Position numbers and translations under genes: made by a program. Below the pieces are notes generated by a model. That model saw nothing but the letters and a program-made list of their open reading frames with translations, was not told where the DNA came from and did not search any database. Of a stretch of 64,000 nt of DNA, positions 53,755 through 63,175 are shown one piece after another; within the stretch, counting starts at the first letter, position 1; every line of letters begins with the position of its first letter. The stretch is from Actinoplanes aureus. Lineage in GTDB: Bacteria; Actinomycetota; Actinomycetes; Mycobacteriales; Micromonosporaceae. The stretch lies in contig NZ_JADQTO010000019.1 in assembly GCF_015704865.1 (NCBI RefSeq), positions 1 through 64,000 of the forward strand, written 5' to 3'.

Positions 53755-54927
53755 TTGAGCGACGAAGAAGTGGGATTCGCGTTCGATACGGGCGTGGACC
53801 CCGCCCGGTGGCGACATCGCAAACCCGAGGGGAAGGGCCGAGCTGTTCTCGCCTTCGCCGTGGTTCTGCTGCTCTTCGGCGTGCTGGGCGGCGGCGCCTG
53901 GTACGGCTACCAGCGGTTCTTCTCCGCCGAGGACTACGCCGGCCCGGGCACGGGTGAGGCCATCGTCGAGGTCGGCGAAGGCGACAGCGCGACCGACATC
54001 GCCAACAGCCTGGTCAAGGCCGGTGTGGTGAAGAGCGCCGCGGCCTTTGTCGACGCTGCAAAGGACAATACCGACAGTAAGAACATTCAAGTCGGATCGT
54101 ACATCCTTCGCAAGGAGATGAAGGCCGACGACGCGCTGATCATGTTGCTGGACTTGAAGAACAAGAACATCAACAAGGTCACCCTGCCCGAGGGCCTCAC
54201 CTACCAGCAGGTCTACGACCGCCTGTCCAAGGCGTCCGGGATACCGGTGGCCGAGTTCGAGGCGGCCGGCAAGGCGCCGCAGAAGCTCGGGGTGCCGGCC
54301 CTGTGGTTCAAGCGCACCGACGGCAAGAAGGTCGACAAGACCAACATCGAGGGCTTCCTGTACCCGGCGACGTACGAGCTCCCCAAGGGCGCCACCGCCA
54401 CCGACATCCTCAAGCTCCTCGTCGGCAACTTCAACGCCGAGATGGCCGAGCTGAAGTTCGCCGAGACGGTGACCGCCAAGCTGAAGATCTCGCCGTACGA
54501 GGCGCTGGTGGCCGCTTCGATCGCCCAGGTCGAGGCGCTGCTGGACGAGGACATGGCCCCGGTGGCCCGGGTGCTCTACAACCGCGCCTACACCGGCAAC
54601 TTTCCCTGCGAATGCCTCCAGTTGGACAGTACGGTCAACTACTGGCTGCGGATCACCGGCAAGGAGGCGAAGTCCTCCGATCAGCTGCTCGAGTCGGAAT
54701 TGCATGACCCGGACAATCCCTACCGTTACAACGCCAAGGGGATGACGATCGGTCCGATCAGCAATCCCGGCGACGTGGCGCTCAAGGGCGCGATGAACCC
54801 GCCGAAGAGCAAGAACTACTTCTTCGTGACGGTCAATGAGAAGGGCGCCATGGCGTACGGCGAGACCTACGACGACCACAAAAAGAACATTCAGGAGGCC
54901 TGCAAGAACGGCATCCCGATCTGTTGA
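53755..54927 (+). CDS. mltG: Endolytic murein transglycosylase MltG, first copy
   Basis: This 390-residue enzyme cuts nascent peptidoglycan strands at the membrane. It has a cytoplasmic N-terminus of about 35 residues, one membrane helix (36-60), a LysM-like region (VEVGEGDSATDIANSLVKAG), and the YceG catalytic domain to the end. The conserved ASxxxxE glutamate is in AASIAQVEALL, at about Glu260, followed by VARVLYNR. The start is TTG at 53755, immediately after the yqgF stop codon, with AGGAG upstream. A near-duplicate follows 261 bases later. An extra cysteine pair (FPCECLQLD) distinguishes this copy. Confidence 0.93.
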   Translation: MSDEEVGFAFDTGVDPARWRHRKPEGKGRAVLAFAVVLLLFGVLGGGAWYGYQRFFSAEDYAGPGTGEAIVEVGEGDSATDIANSLVKAGVVKSAAAFVDAAKDNTDSKNIQVGSYILRKEMKADDALIMLLDLKNKNINKVTLPEGLTYQQVYDRLSKASGIPVAEFEAAGKAPQKLGVPALWFKRTDGKKVDKTNIEGFLYPATYELPKGATATDILKLLVGNFNAEMAELKFAETVTAKLKISPYEALVAASIAQVEALLDEDMAPVARVLYNRAYTGNFPCECLQLDSTVNYWLRITGKEAKSSDQLLESELHDPDNPYRYNAKGMTIGPISNPGDVALKGAMNPPKSKNYFFVTVNEKGAMAYGETYDDHKKNIQEACKNGIPIC

Positions 54928-55188
54928 CGGCGTTTCGTACGTATCCCCGATGCGTTGACCAGATTGCGCCACAACGCAGAGTTACCGGCGAACGATCACA
55001 GGGTGCCGGGGGTGGGCGGCGGGCCATCGATATGGGTATGGTGCGCGTCAGTAACCGGGTCTTGACCCGGCGGACGGGGAGGACGGCGACGTGGTCACTA
55101 CCCGTGGGTTGGTGACACGCGGCAGTCGATGCGGTGACCGCGATGGAGTTCTGCGGAGCCGGCTGGACGGGCAGCGGAGGCAGACGAC

Positions 55189-56367
55189 ATGATCGACGAG
55201 CTGGATGTGGCGTTCGACGAGGACGCTGAGCAGAGCAAACCGCGGCGCCATCGGGCGAAGAAGAGCGGCGGCCGGTCCGCGGTCGCGTTCGCGCTGACCT
55301 TCGTCCTGCTGGCCGTCCTCGGCGGTGGCGTCTACTTCGGCTACACGAAGGTCCGCGGGTTCTTCGTCGCGGCTGACTACGACGGCCCAGGCAAGGACCC
55401 GGTTCAGATCACGGTGGCGAAGAACGCGTCGCTCACCGAGATCGGCAACGAGCTGGTCAAGGCCGACGTCGTGAAGAGCACCAAGGCGTTCACCAACGCG
55501 GCCGAGGAAGAGCCCCGCAGCAAGAACATCCAGTCGGGGACGTACAACCTGCGCAAGCAGATGGCGGCGAAGGAAGCCGTGACGCTGCTGCTCGACCCGA
55601 AGGCGCGGATCGCCAAGGGGGTCACCATCCCCGAGGGCAAGACCGCCAAGCAGACGTACGAGCTGCTCGCCAAGGCCACCGGTATCCCGGCGAAGGACTT
55701 CGCGGCCGCCGCCAAGGACCCGGAGGCGCTCGGCGTCCCGGACTGGTGGTTCAACCGCGGCGACGGCAAGAAGGTTTCCAAGACCGCCGAGGGCTTCCTC
55801 TTCCCGGACACCTACGAGTTCGATCCCAAGGCCTCCGCGACGCAGATCCTGCGCTCGATGGTGGACCACTTCCTCACCGTCACCGGTGAGCTCGGGTTCG
55901 CCGACGACGTGCAGAAGAATCTCGACGTCTCCCCGTACGAGGCGTTGATCGTCGCGTCGCTGTCGCAGGCCGAGGCCGGCATCGCCGAGGACCTGCCCAA
56001 GGTCTCCCGGGTCGCCTACAACCGGGCGTACAAGGAGAAGATGCCGCTCCAGTTCGACGTGACCACGAACTACTGGCTGGAGCTGAACGGCAAGGACCCG
56101 AAGCACTCCGGCAAGCTGCTGGACGCCGAGATGCGCGACCCGAAGAACCCGTACAACACCGAGACCGTGGTGGGCCTGCCGGTCGGTCCGATCAACAGCC
56201 CGGGCAAGTCGGCCCTGGCCGGGGCCATGAAGCCGGCTGAGGGTCCGTGGCTGTTCTTCGTGGCGATCGACAAGGAGGGCCACTCCGCCTTCGCGGTCAC
56301 CGACGCCGAGCACCAGAAGAACATCCAGAAGGCGTGTGCCAACGGCATCGACCTCTGCGGCAAGTGA
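55189..56367 (+). CDS. Endolytic murein transglycosylase MltG, second copy
   Basis: This 392-residue paralogue of the preceding gene has the same plan: N-terminal helix at about 30-55, LysM-like part, and YceG domain with GFLFPDTYEFDP near residue 204. The ASLSQAEAG segment carries the conserved glutamate at about Glu262, and the ending is also similar. It keeps the catalytic pattern, so both copies should be active. ATG at 55189 follows a GGAGG site. The 261-base gap before it holds no gene; TATGGT and GGGTCTTGACCC are the only notable sequences. Most actinobacteria have one mltG at this place. Confidence 0.92.
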   Translation: MIDELDVAFDEDAEQSKPRRHRAKKSGGRSAVAFALTFVLLAVLGGGVYFGYTKVRGFFVAADYDGPGKDPVQITVAKNASLTEIGNELVKADVVKSTKAFTNAAEEEPRSKNIQSGTYNLRKQMAAKEAVTLLLDPKARIAKGVTIPEGKTAKQTYELLAKATGIPAKDFAAAAKDPEALGVPDWWFNRGDGKKVSKTAEGFLFPDTYEFDPKASATQILRSMVDHFLTVTGELGFADDVQKNLDVSPYEALIVASLSQAEAGIAEDLPKVSRVAYNRAYKEKMPLQFDVTTNYWLELNGKDPKHSGKLLDAEMRDPKNPYNTETVVGLPVGPINSPGKSALAGAMKPAEGPWLFFVAIDKEGHSAFAVTDAEHQKNIQKACANGIDLCGK

Positions 56368-56382
56368 CGGGACAGCGCGCCG

Positions 56383-56395
56383 TAAAGTGGGCGCG
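56383..56395 (+). promoter_or_regulatory. -10 box of a leaderless aroE transcript
   Basis: TAAAGT at 56383-56388 ends 6 bases before the GTG at 56395. No Shine-Dalgarno sequence and no clear -35 box are visible, so aroE may be read from a leaderless start in addition to any mltG read-through. Confidence 0.4.
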
Positions 56396-57276
56396 TGCAG
56401 AGCCAAGACGAGACTCCGTCCAGCACCCGCAAAGCCGCGGTGTGCGGTAAGCCGATCGCCCACTCGCTCTCCCCGGTGATCCACAATGCCGGATACGCCG
56501 CGAGTGGGCTCACCGGCTGGGCGTACGAGGCGATCGAGTGCGCCGAGTCCGAGCTGCCCGACCTGGTGGCGGGACTCGGCCCGGAGTGGGCCGGCCTGTC
56601 GCTCACCATGCCGCTCAAAGAGACCGCGCTGCGGATCGCCGACGTGGCGTCGCCGGTGGCGATCGCGGCCGGTGTGGCGAACACGCTGGTCCGCCAGCCG
56701 GACGGCGCCTGGCACGCCGACAACACCGACGTCGGCGGCATGGTCCGGGTGCTGCGGGAGGCCGGGATCGGGCTCAGCCGGGGCCGGCATGCGGTCAAGG
56801 AGGCGCCGCCGCGGATCACCGTGCTCGGCGGTGGCGGCACCGCGCGCGCCGCTCTCGCCGCGTCCGCAGAGCTGGGCGCCGAGACGGTCACCGTGGTCAC
56901 CCGCCGGCCCGAGGCCTTCGCGGAACTGGAGCAGGTCGCGGTCGCCCTCGGCATCCGGCTGGAGGGGGTGGCCTTCGACGACGCGCCGAGCGCGTTCGAG
57001 GCGGACGCCGTCGTCGCCACCGTGCCTAAGGGCGCCGCCGACCATCTCGCCGACCAGGTCAGCTGGCGGGCCGGGAGCGTCTTCTTCGACGCCCTCTACG
57101 ACCCGTGGCCGACCCCGCTGGCGGCCGCCGCCATCGCGCAGGGCGTGCCGGTCTTCTCCGGCCTGGACCTGCTGCTGGCTCAGGCGCTGGGCCAGTTCGA
57201 GCAGTTCACCGGCGTCGCACAGGCGCCCGAGGAGGCCATGCGGGCCGCTCTGGACGAGGCCGTCCGCAGCCGCTGA
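56395..57276 (+). CDS. aroE: Shikimate dehydrogenase
   Basis: This 293-residue enzyme reduces 3-dehydroshikimate to shikimate with NADPH. Substrate-binding motifs are GKPIAHSLSPVIHNAGY at about 16-32, LTMPLKETAL with the catalytic lysine near 78, and DNTDVGGM near 110. The nucleotide-binding GGGGTARAAL lies near 145, followed by GLDLLLAQALGQFEQFTG near the end. The GTG at 56395 is supported by conservation of the N-terminus. The order mltG-aroE-aroC is the usual one, but here a decayed transporter gene lies between aroE and aroC. Confidence 0.95.
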   Translation: MQSQDETPSSTRKAAVCGKPIAHSLSPVIHNAGYAASGLTGWAYEAIECAESELPDLVAGLGPEWAGLSLTMPLKETALRIADVASPVAIAAGVANTLVRQPDGAWHADNTDVGGMVRVLREAGIGLSRGRHAVKEAPPRITVLGGGGTARAALAASAELGAETVTVVTRRPEAFAELEQVAVALGIRLEGVAFDDAPSAFEADAVVATVPKGAADHLADQVSWRAGSVFFDALYDPWPTPLAAAAIAQGVPVFSGLDLLLAQALGQFEQFTGVAQAPEEAMRAALDEAVRSR

Positions 57277-57284
57277 CCGCTCCT

Positions 57285-57309
57285 GGCGCCGGTCTCAGCG
57301 GCCGGCGCC
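57285..57309. terminator. Hairpin between aroE and the transporter pseudogene
   Basis: GGCGCCGG and CCGGCGCC form an 8-base stem with a 9-base loop just after the aroE stop codon. It could end transcripts from either side. No U-tract is present. Confidence 0.4.
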
Positions 57310-58010
57310 GCGGGTCAGCACGAGGGTGGAGAGCAGCGCGGCCGCCGCGAAGCCCATGATCACCAGACTCATCGGTACGCCCTGGCCCGGGTCGCCGAGC
57401 CCGGCCAGCGGCGCCGCGACCGAGGCGATCACCGACTGCACCCCCCGAGCAGCGCGGCCGCCGATCCGGCGTTCTCCGGATAGCGGTCCAGTCCGCTGAA
57501 GCACCAGGCTGCCCAGGCTGGGCGCCGCGATCGGCGCCAGGCCGAAGACCAGGGTGAGGCTGGAGAAGAGCTTCGCCGCCGCCGGGCCGGAGCTCACGTC
57601 CCGCACCACCGCGCGGGCGACGACCACCCCGACGCCTCCGGCGAACCCCTGGAGGAGACGCAGGCCGGTGAGCATCGGCGCCGTCGGTGCCAGGGCGATC
57701 AGAAAAGACAGGGCGGCGTACGCGGCAAGCCCGGCGTCCCCACCTGTCACTGAGCGGGCCGAGGACGAGCTGGCCGAGCGCCATGCCGACCAGACGGAAG
57801 GTGAGCGAGAGCTGCACCTGTGCGGGAGAGACCGCCAGGTCGCGCGCGATGTCGGGGAGCGCCGGCAGGTACATGTCCAGCGACAGCGGCCCGATCGTCG
57901 TGATCAGCCCCGAGAATGACGACCAGCAGCACCCGGCGCGGGGCGCGGGTCCTCGCTTCTCCGGTTCCCACGGTCACGGCCGGAACATACGTCGCGTCCG
58001 GGAGTTTCAT
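57295..58010 (-). pseudogene. Bcr/CflA-type drug exporter, frameshifted and internally deleted
   Basis: Remains of a Bcr/CflA MFS exporter are spread over all three minus-strand frames. From ATG 58010 the frame reads [10 protein letters not shown] and then shifts at a C4 run (57908-57911); the next frame reads MYLPALPDIARDLAVSPAQV and the motif A segment LGPLSDRWGRR. Near 57745-57765 a few codons are missing and the frame shifts again to GLAAYAALSFLIAL, GLRLLQGFAGG and VVARAVVRDV. Near 57490 the sequence jumps to the family's last-helices segment RYPENAGSAAALLGG, implying loss of about 170 codons, and a C6 run (57441-57446) causes another shift. The region is about 715 bases long against about 1,200 expected. 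Confidence 0.85.
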
Positions 58011-58122
58011 TCCGGGATGTGATCAGAGGACTCCGAGGTCAGGCGTACGCCGGGTGTCCGGAAGGCGGGACGAGAGTGGCCGGGACAGCGCCCGGTCAGG
58101 GCGCCATGCCAGACTGTCACCC

Positions 58123-59301
58123 GTGTTGCGTTGGCTTACCGCAGGTGAATCGCACGGACCGGCTCTCGTCACGCTGCTGGAGGGTGTTCCCGCCGGGGTG
58201 GAGGTGACGAGCTCGGACATCACCCGTGACCTCGTGCGCCGCCGCCTGGGCTATGGGCGCGGCGCCCGGATGAAGTTCGAGCAGGACGAGATCGAGGTCA
58301 TCGGCGGCATCAGGCACGGCCTCACGCTGGGCAGCCCGGTGGCGATCCGGGTGGGCAACACCGAGTGGCCCAAGTGGGAGACCGTGATGGCGGCCGACCC
58401 GGTGGACCCCGAGGAGCTGGCCGCGCAGGCCCGCAACGCCCCGCTCACCCGCCCGCGGCCTGGCCACGCCGACCTGGCCGGCATGCAGAAGTACGGGCAC
58501 ACCGACGCCCGCCCGATCCTGGAGCGCGCCAGCGCCCGGGAGACCGCGGCCCGCGTCGCCGCCGGCGTGGTCGCCAAGAAGCTGATCAAGCAGGCGCTCG
58601 GCATCGACATCGTCTCGCACGTGATCGAGCTCGGCTCGGTCGCCGCGAAACCCGGCGTGATCCCCACGCCCGACGACTTCGACCGGATCGACGAGGACCC
58701 GCTGCGCTGCCTCGACCCGGAGGCCAGCGCCCGCATGGTGGCCGAGGTCGACGCCGCCAAGCAGGACGCGGACACGCTCGGCGGCATCGTCGAGGTGCTC
58801 GCCTACAACGTGCCGCCGGGCCTCGGCTCGCACGTGCAGTGGGACCGCAAGCTGGACGCCCGCCTGGCCACCGCCCTCATGTCGATCCAGTCGGTCAAGG
58901 GCGTCGAGATCGGCGACGGCTTCACCCAGGCGCGGTCCCGCGGCTCGGTGGCGCACGACGAGATCATCCCGACGCCGGACGGCGTCAAGCGGGTGACCGA
59001 CCGGGCCGGCGGCCTGGAGGGTGGCATCACCAACGGCGAGCCGCTGCGGGTCCGTGCCGCGCTCAAGCCGATCTCCTCGCTGAACCGGGCGCTGCAGACC
59101 ATCGACATCACCACCGGCGAGCCGGCCACCGCGATCAACCAGCGGTCCGACGTCTGTGCGGTCCCGGCCGGCGCGGTGGTCGCCGAGGCGATGGTCGCGC
59201 TGGTCCTGGCCGAGGCGGCGACCGAGAAGTTCGGCGGCGACTCGGTCGCCGAGATCCGCCGCAACCTGGCGTCGTACCTCGACACGCTGGTGGTCCGCTG
59301 A
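58123..59301 (+). CDS. aroC: Chorismate synthase
   Basis: This 392-residue FMN-dependent enzyme turns 5-enolpyruvylshikimate 3-phosphate into chorismate. Signatures are [11 protein letters not shown] at the start, [17 protein letters not shown] near residue 40, [15 protein letters not shown] near 112, and [12 protein letters not shown] near residue 297. The length is normal. The GTG at 58123 matches the conserved N-terminus; CAGACT at 58110-58115 could be a leaderless -10 box. A much longer upstream open frame has no support. Its stop codon overlaps the aroK start. Confidence 0.97.
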   Translation: MLRWLTAGESHGPALVTLLEGVPAGVEVTSSDITRDLVRRRLGYGRGARMKFEQDEIEVIGGIRHGLTLGSPVAIRVGNTEWPKWETVMAADPVDPEELAAQARNAPLTRPRPGHADLAGMQKYGHTDARPILERASARETAARVAAGVVAKKLIKQALGIDIVSHVIELGSVAAKPGVIPTPDDFDRIDEDPLRCLDPEASARMVAEVDAAKQDADTLGGIVEVLAYNVPPGLGSHVQWDRKLDARLATALMSIQSVKGVEIGDGFTQARSRGSVAHDEIIPTPDGVKRVTDRAGGLEGGITNGEPLRVRAALKPISSLNRALQTIDITTGEPATAINQRSDVCAVPAGAVVAEAMVALVLAEAATEKFGGDSVAEIRRNLASYLDTLVVR

Positions 59302-59807
59302 TGGCTCCGGTCGCCGTCGTGCTCGGCGTGATGGGCGCCGGCAAGACCACGATCGGCGCCGCGGTGGCCGAGGCCCTCGGCGTGCCGTTCGCCGACACCG
59401 ACGCGATCATCGAGGAACGGGCCGGCAAGCCCATCCCGGAGATCTTCGTCGACGACGGCGAGGCCGCCTTCCGCGCGCTGGAGCGTGAGGTCGTCGCCTC
59501 GTCGCTGCGCGACTTCGGCGGGGTGCTCGCTCTAGGCGGCGGCGCGATTCTCGACGACGGTACGCGCAAACTGCTCGCCGACCACACGGTGATCTACCTG
59601 TCGGTGGAGCTGACCGACGCGATCAAGCGGGTCGGGCTGGGCGCGGGCCGCCCACTGCTGGCGATCAACCCGCGGGCGACGCTGAAATACCTGCTGGAGC
59701 AGCGGCGGCCGCTCTATCTGGAGGTCGCCACCCACACGATCACCACCGACGGTCGTGAGCCGGAGGAGATCGCCACCGAGGTCGTCGCCCTGCTCCAGTC
59801 GGCTTGA
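59301..59807 (+). CDS. aroK: Shikimate kinase
   Basis: This 168-residue P-loop kinase phosphorylates shikimate at O3. Walker [10 protein letters not shown] lies at residues 9-17, [11 protein letters not shown] (the DxD shikimate and Mg site) near 33, FRALEREVV with the shikimate-binding Arg near 58, and [11 protein letters not shown] near 78. The lid segment is RPLLAINPR. It overlaps aroC by one base (TGATG). In most actinobacteria aroB follows at once; here an antisense NACHT gene intervenes, ending 10 bases after the aroK stop codon. Confidence 0.95.
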   Translation: MAPVAVVLGVMGAGKTTIGAAVAEALGVPFADTDAIIEERAGKPIPEIFVDDGEAAFRALEREVVASSLRDFGGVLALGGGAILDDGTRKLLADHTVIYLSVELTDAIKRVGLGAGRPLLAINPRATLKYLLEQRRPLYLEVATHTITTDGREPEEIATEVVALLQSA

Positions 59808-59817
59808 GGCCAGCGCG

Positions 59818-62800
59818 TCAGGCGTAGCGGACCTTGATCGAAGCCGGCAGGTTGTCCGGTAGGGTCTGCTCCTTCCGCTTGTGCCAGGGCAGCTTGATGG
59901 TGAGTGGGCCGCCCTGCCAGTCGACGAAGGGCGTGAGATCGACCGGACCGTCAGACGCTTCCACGTCTATCCGCCGAAGACCGGGGGAGTTCACCAAGGG
60001 AGCCAGCTCCGCGCGGTCCGTGAACACCATCTCGATGGATCGCGCCGTCGTCGGAAGCTGGAGGGTGGGCATCTGTCGTTTCGCGAGGCCGCCGAGGAGC
60101 AGCGCGCGTAACCGCCCAAAATGCCGCAGGCTGTCAAGACGAGCGCGCCAATGATCCGATCCGTAGAGCTTGAGCTCCTCGACCAGCGGGAAACTCGTGT
60201 GCACATCCGCCAGGCCCCGGCGCGGGGGCTTGTGGCACGGGCCGAAGCCGAAGATCCGCACCGGCAGCTGTGCGAGCGCCCGGAACGACCGCACGCTGCC
60301 CCACTCGACGTCGAGAGATTCGAGCCGGGACAAGGCCGCCAATGGATCGATGTGTGCGATGTCCTCGGTAAGGACTATCTCCAGCCCTTTCAGCGTCTGG
60401 AGTTTGCTGAGCGCGGATATCTCGGGTCCGCCGCAACCGATCTCGCCGGTAAGCGACAAATGCCCGAGTTCGGGCAGGCGGGCGAGGCTTCCGATATCCG
60501 CTGCGGCGACGCGACCATGAGCGTCATACGCGTCCAGGATGACGAGGTTGCGAAAGCGTTCCAGGGCAGCCATCGGACCGCGGAATCCGTTGCCCAAGAT
60601 CAACCGTGTCAACTTGGCGTTGGCCGGCAAGTCGCGGAGGTCCACGCTCGTTCTCAGCCACAGGTCGATTGTCGTCAAATGCCGCAGATGTCGCGTCGCC
60701 TCCAGGAATGACGGACGTCTGATGAGGATGTGGCCGCCGACGAGCGGAGCCTCGGCCAGAACCTCTCTCGCGTATTCCTCGGCGTCGAAGTAGTCCCAGG
60801 CGCCCGCCAGCTCTAGTTGCACCAGCCTGCGGGGATCCTGGCTGTATCGGCTCAGTACCCGGATCGCGTGCGGGCCATTGATCAGAGCCGCCGTTCGGAC
60901 CGTGGCCGCGGCTTGTGCTTCCGAGAGGCCCGCCAAGTCGGCCGGGAGCCGGCGTAGTAGCGGGTCGCCCACCGGGTACAAGGACCGGGCCTCGTTCAGG
61001 TTGCGCGGCGGCAGAACGTGGTCGAGGCGGGCGTTGATCTCAGTGATCAAAGAGGAAGGTTCCAGGGACGACACGGTTTCCAGACAGGCGCCCGCGAGCA
61101 GGGTCAGCGACCTCCGGTGCCGAGGCTCCCGATCGGCGCGTGCCAGGATGCCGGTGACGATCTCGGTGCGTGTCGGGCTGTTGCTGTGCCCGGCGGCCAT
61201 GATGACGATCTCTCGCCAGGTGTCCAGGTGCGCCTGCCCCGCGAGCAGTCCGCCCATACTCTGCTCAGCGGCCTCGCGAGCGGTCAGATACTCCTGGAAG
61301 GTTCGGTGCACGAAATCGATCCGGCCCACCGCCGGCTCGCGGAGGATGCCGCTGCGCTCGATCAAGTGCTGTAACACCGGCTCGGCCTCCGCCGTCATGC
61401 GCGGCATTGCCGCCAGCTTCCGGCTCACGTAGTCGAGTGCTTCCGCCCTGGTCAGTTCCGACCGCCCGTTCAGGGAGAGGCGCCAGGCCAGGTCCTGCAG
61501 CAGCTGCAACCGCTCCCGTGCAGTCATCTGCGGCAGCGCGGACGGCACTTCCCGCTCGGTGTCGCGGCGGTGCAGGAGCATGTCGACCGCTGCCTGGTAG
61601 ATGCCCATCCGATCGGGTGGCAGATGGGTCTGGCGGTCCAGGTTCAGGGCGCACAGCATGGCCGCCATCAGAGGGTTCCCGGCCAGCCGGTACAGGTGGT
61701 GATTCGCCGCCAGCTGGTTGAGCAGGCTCTGCTCGTACCGATGAAGATCGCCGGCAGGGCACGGCAGCGAGGGTGACGTGCGGGCGGCCTGGTGCCACTG
61801 ATCGATGAGGGCCCGCACGTCGGCCGGCGCCATGCGTTCCAAGGTGAGGGAGCCGAAGTCTTCGTCTTCCAGCCACCGCACCGGCGCCGCCGGCGGCCGC
61901 GAGGTGATCACCACCAGTATGTCGGTGTACGCGGCGAGCAGGTCCCGCAACCATTCACGAACCTTGGGCCGGCGCTCGGCGGGCAACTCGTCCACGCCGT
62001 CGACGAGCAGCAGCGCCCGGCCCGCACGCAGCTGGTCATGGACCCAGCCGGGGGGCATCGCGCCGACGAGTGGATCGGCCACGCCGCTGAGGAACCGCTC
62101 CGGTTGCGGCAGTTCGGCCGGCCAGCTGCGCAGCTTGACCAGGAAAGGAATGCGGCCGTTCCACTCGGCGAGCGCGCCGGTGAAGCCGTTGCCGGCCGCA
62201 GTCACCGCCAGCCAGCGCAGCAACGTCGACTTTCCGGCGCCCGCATCGCCACGGATGAGCGTGCGGGTGCGCCGGGCGAGTGCCTGCTCGACTCGCTCGG
62301 AGCCGCCGGCGCCGAGGCGGGCGTGGCGCAGTAGACCGGGATCCCACTTGGGCAGGCGGGCCCGGGCGGGTGCTCCGGTTCCATTCACCGCGAGGCTGAC
62401 GTAGGCGACGCTGAGCGTGGTCCGCGGCCGGAACTGGGTGTCCAATCCCACCAGCTCCAGCGCGTTCAGCTTCTTGACCAGGAACTCCTGATAACGAGCG
62501 AGGAAGCCGGTGGCGGTCTCCGGTACGGCGAGGGCGAGTCTCCGCAGCGCCTCGGACATCAAGTCGGTCAACTCGGAGAGCCGGCCGAGGATCTCCACGG
62601 AAGCGCGGCCGGTGAACGGCGCAGTCTGCACGACGAACTGGACGAAGCACCTGGCACAGTCGTCCAATGCGATGTCGTAGAGGCGTTCACCCAAGTCGGA
62701 GAGGGCGGCCGGGGGAGCGGAGGCGCGCAGCCGGGCGGTGAGCCGGGCCGGTTCGAGGTCATCGGCGAAGACCGCGTCGTCGGTGAGATCCGCCCGGCGG

Positions 62801-63087
62801 AAGGTGTCGGCCACCGCCTCCATGCAGGCCACCACCTCGTTCTCAGGCAGGGCCGCGAAGCGGGTGGTGATCAGTGGCTTCAGTCGTTCAGCGACGTCGT
62901 CGACGACGGCCTCGATCTGGCGTTCGCCGCGCCGCCGGGTGAATTCATCGGTGGCTCGCTCGCGCAGAAGCTCGCTCAGCGGCAGCGTGCGCTCCCGCTC
63001 CTTCCGCCGGCCGCCCAGCCATCGAGTGAACAGCGGCGTGACCACCGCTCGGCCGACGTTGAGAAGAGCCGTCTCGATGCCGCTCAC
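59818..63087 (-). CDS. NACHT NTPase with C-terminal leucine-rich-like repeats (bacterial NLR-like)
   Basis: This protein of about 1,089 residues has a STAND-type layout. An all-alpha N-terminal effector-like region (1-265) begins with a hydrophobic helix (ALLNVGRAVVTPLF). The NACHT domain follows: Walker A GDAGAGKSTLLRWLA at about 279-293, Walker B ALLLVDGVDELP at about 357-368, sensor VVITSRPPA, a NACHT winged-helix region (GNPLMAAMLCALN) and RIDFVHRTFQEYLTA near 600. From about 800 to 1040 are leucine-rich-like repeats (LTRLILGN, RLPELGHLSLTG, LQTLKGLEIVL, RLESLDVEWG). Related bacterial NACHT proteins protect against phages. The start is GTG 63087 or 63090, after TACAGT. Extensions to 63633 would overlap aroB and are rejected. 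It splits aroK from aroB in antisense. Confidence 0.9.
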   Translation of the reverse strand: MSGIETALLNVGRAVVTPLFTRWLGGRRKERERTLPLSELLRERATDEFTRRRGERQIEAVVDDVAERLKPLITTRFAALPENEVVACMEAVADTFRRADLTDDAVFADDLEPARLTARLRASAPPAALSDLGERLYDIALDDCARCFVQFVVQTAPFTGRASVEILGRLSELTDLMSEALRRLALAVPETATGFLARYQEFLVKKLNALELVGLDTQFRPRTTLSVAYVSLAVNGTGAPARARLPKWDPGLLRHARLGAGGSERVEQALARRTRTLIRGDAGAGKSTLLRWLAVTAAGNGFTGALAEWNGRIPFLVKLRSWPAELPQPERFLSGVADPLVGAMPPGWVHDQLRAGRALLLVDGVDELPAERRPKVREWLRDLLAAYTDILVVITSRPPAAPVRWLEDEDFGSLTLERMAPADVRALIDQWHQAARTSPSLPCPAGDLHRYEQSLLNQLAANHHLYRLAGNPLMAAMLCALNLDRQTHLPPDRMGIYQAAVDMLLHRRDTEREVPSALPQMTARERLQLLQDLAWRLSLNGRSELTRAEALDYVSRKLAAMPRMTAEAEPVLQHLIERSGILREPAVGRIDFVHRTFQEYLTAREAAEQSMGGLLAGQAHLDTWREIVIMAAGHSNSPTRTEIVTGILARADREPRHRRSLTLLAGACLETVSSLEPSSLITEINARLDHVLPPRNLNEARSLYPVGDPLLRRLPADLAGLSEAQAAATVRTAALINGPHAIRVLSRYSQDPRRLVQLELAGAWDYFDAEEYAREVLAEAPLVGGHILIRRPSFLEATRHLRHLTTIDLWLRTSVDLRDLPANAKLTRLILGNGFRGPMAALERFRNLVILDAYDAHGRVAAADIGSLARLPELGHLSLTGEIGCGGPEISALSKLQTLKGLEIVLTEDIAHIDPLAALSRLESLDVEWGSVRSFRALAQLPVRIFGFGPCHKPPRRGLADVHTSFPLVEELKLYGSDHWRARLDSLRHFGRLRALLLGGLAKRQMPTLQLPTTARSIEMVFTDRAELAPLVNSPGLRRIDVEASDGPVDLTPFVDWQGGPLTIKLPWHKRKEQTLPDNLPASIKVRYA

Positions 63088-63094
63088 CACGCGG

Positions 63095-63123
63095 ACTGTA
63101 GCGAAGGCGTCCCAGGATGCGAA
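63095..63123 (-). promoter_or_regulatory. Promoter of the NACHT gene
   Basis: On the minus strand, TTCGCA (63123-63118), a 17-base spacer and TACAGT (63100-63095) precede the GTG pair at 63090/63087 by 4-7 bases. No Shine-Dalgarno sequence is present, so the message is probably leaderless. Confidence 0.45.
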
Positions 63124-63162
63124 GAGATGGAATCGCCGTCCGATCTTGTCGTGGCCGGCCGC

Positions 63163-63175
63163 TAGGGTGAGCGCG
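63163..63175 (+). promoter_or_regulatory. -10 box of a leaderless aroB transcript
   Basis: TAGGGT at 63163-63168 ends 6 bases before the GTG at 63175, with no Shine-Dalgarno sequence. It would give aroB its own promoter, which it needs because the NACHT gene separates it from aroK. Confidence 0.5.

Noticed and set aside
54928-55188. Riboswitch (c-di-AMP ydaO type) before the second mltG
   Set aside because: Cell-wall genes in actinobacteria can carry it, but the conserved core sequences are not found here.
59808-63174. Mobile element carrying the NACHT gene
   Set aside because: No integrase, transposase, tRNA, terminal inverted repeat or target-site duplication could be found at either edge.
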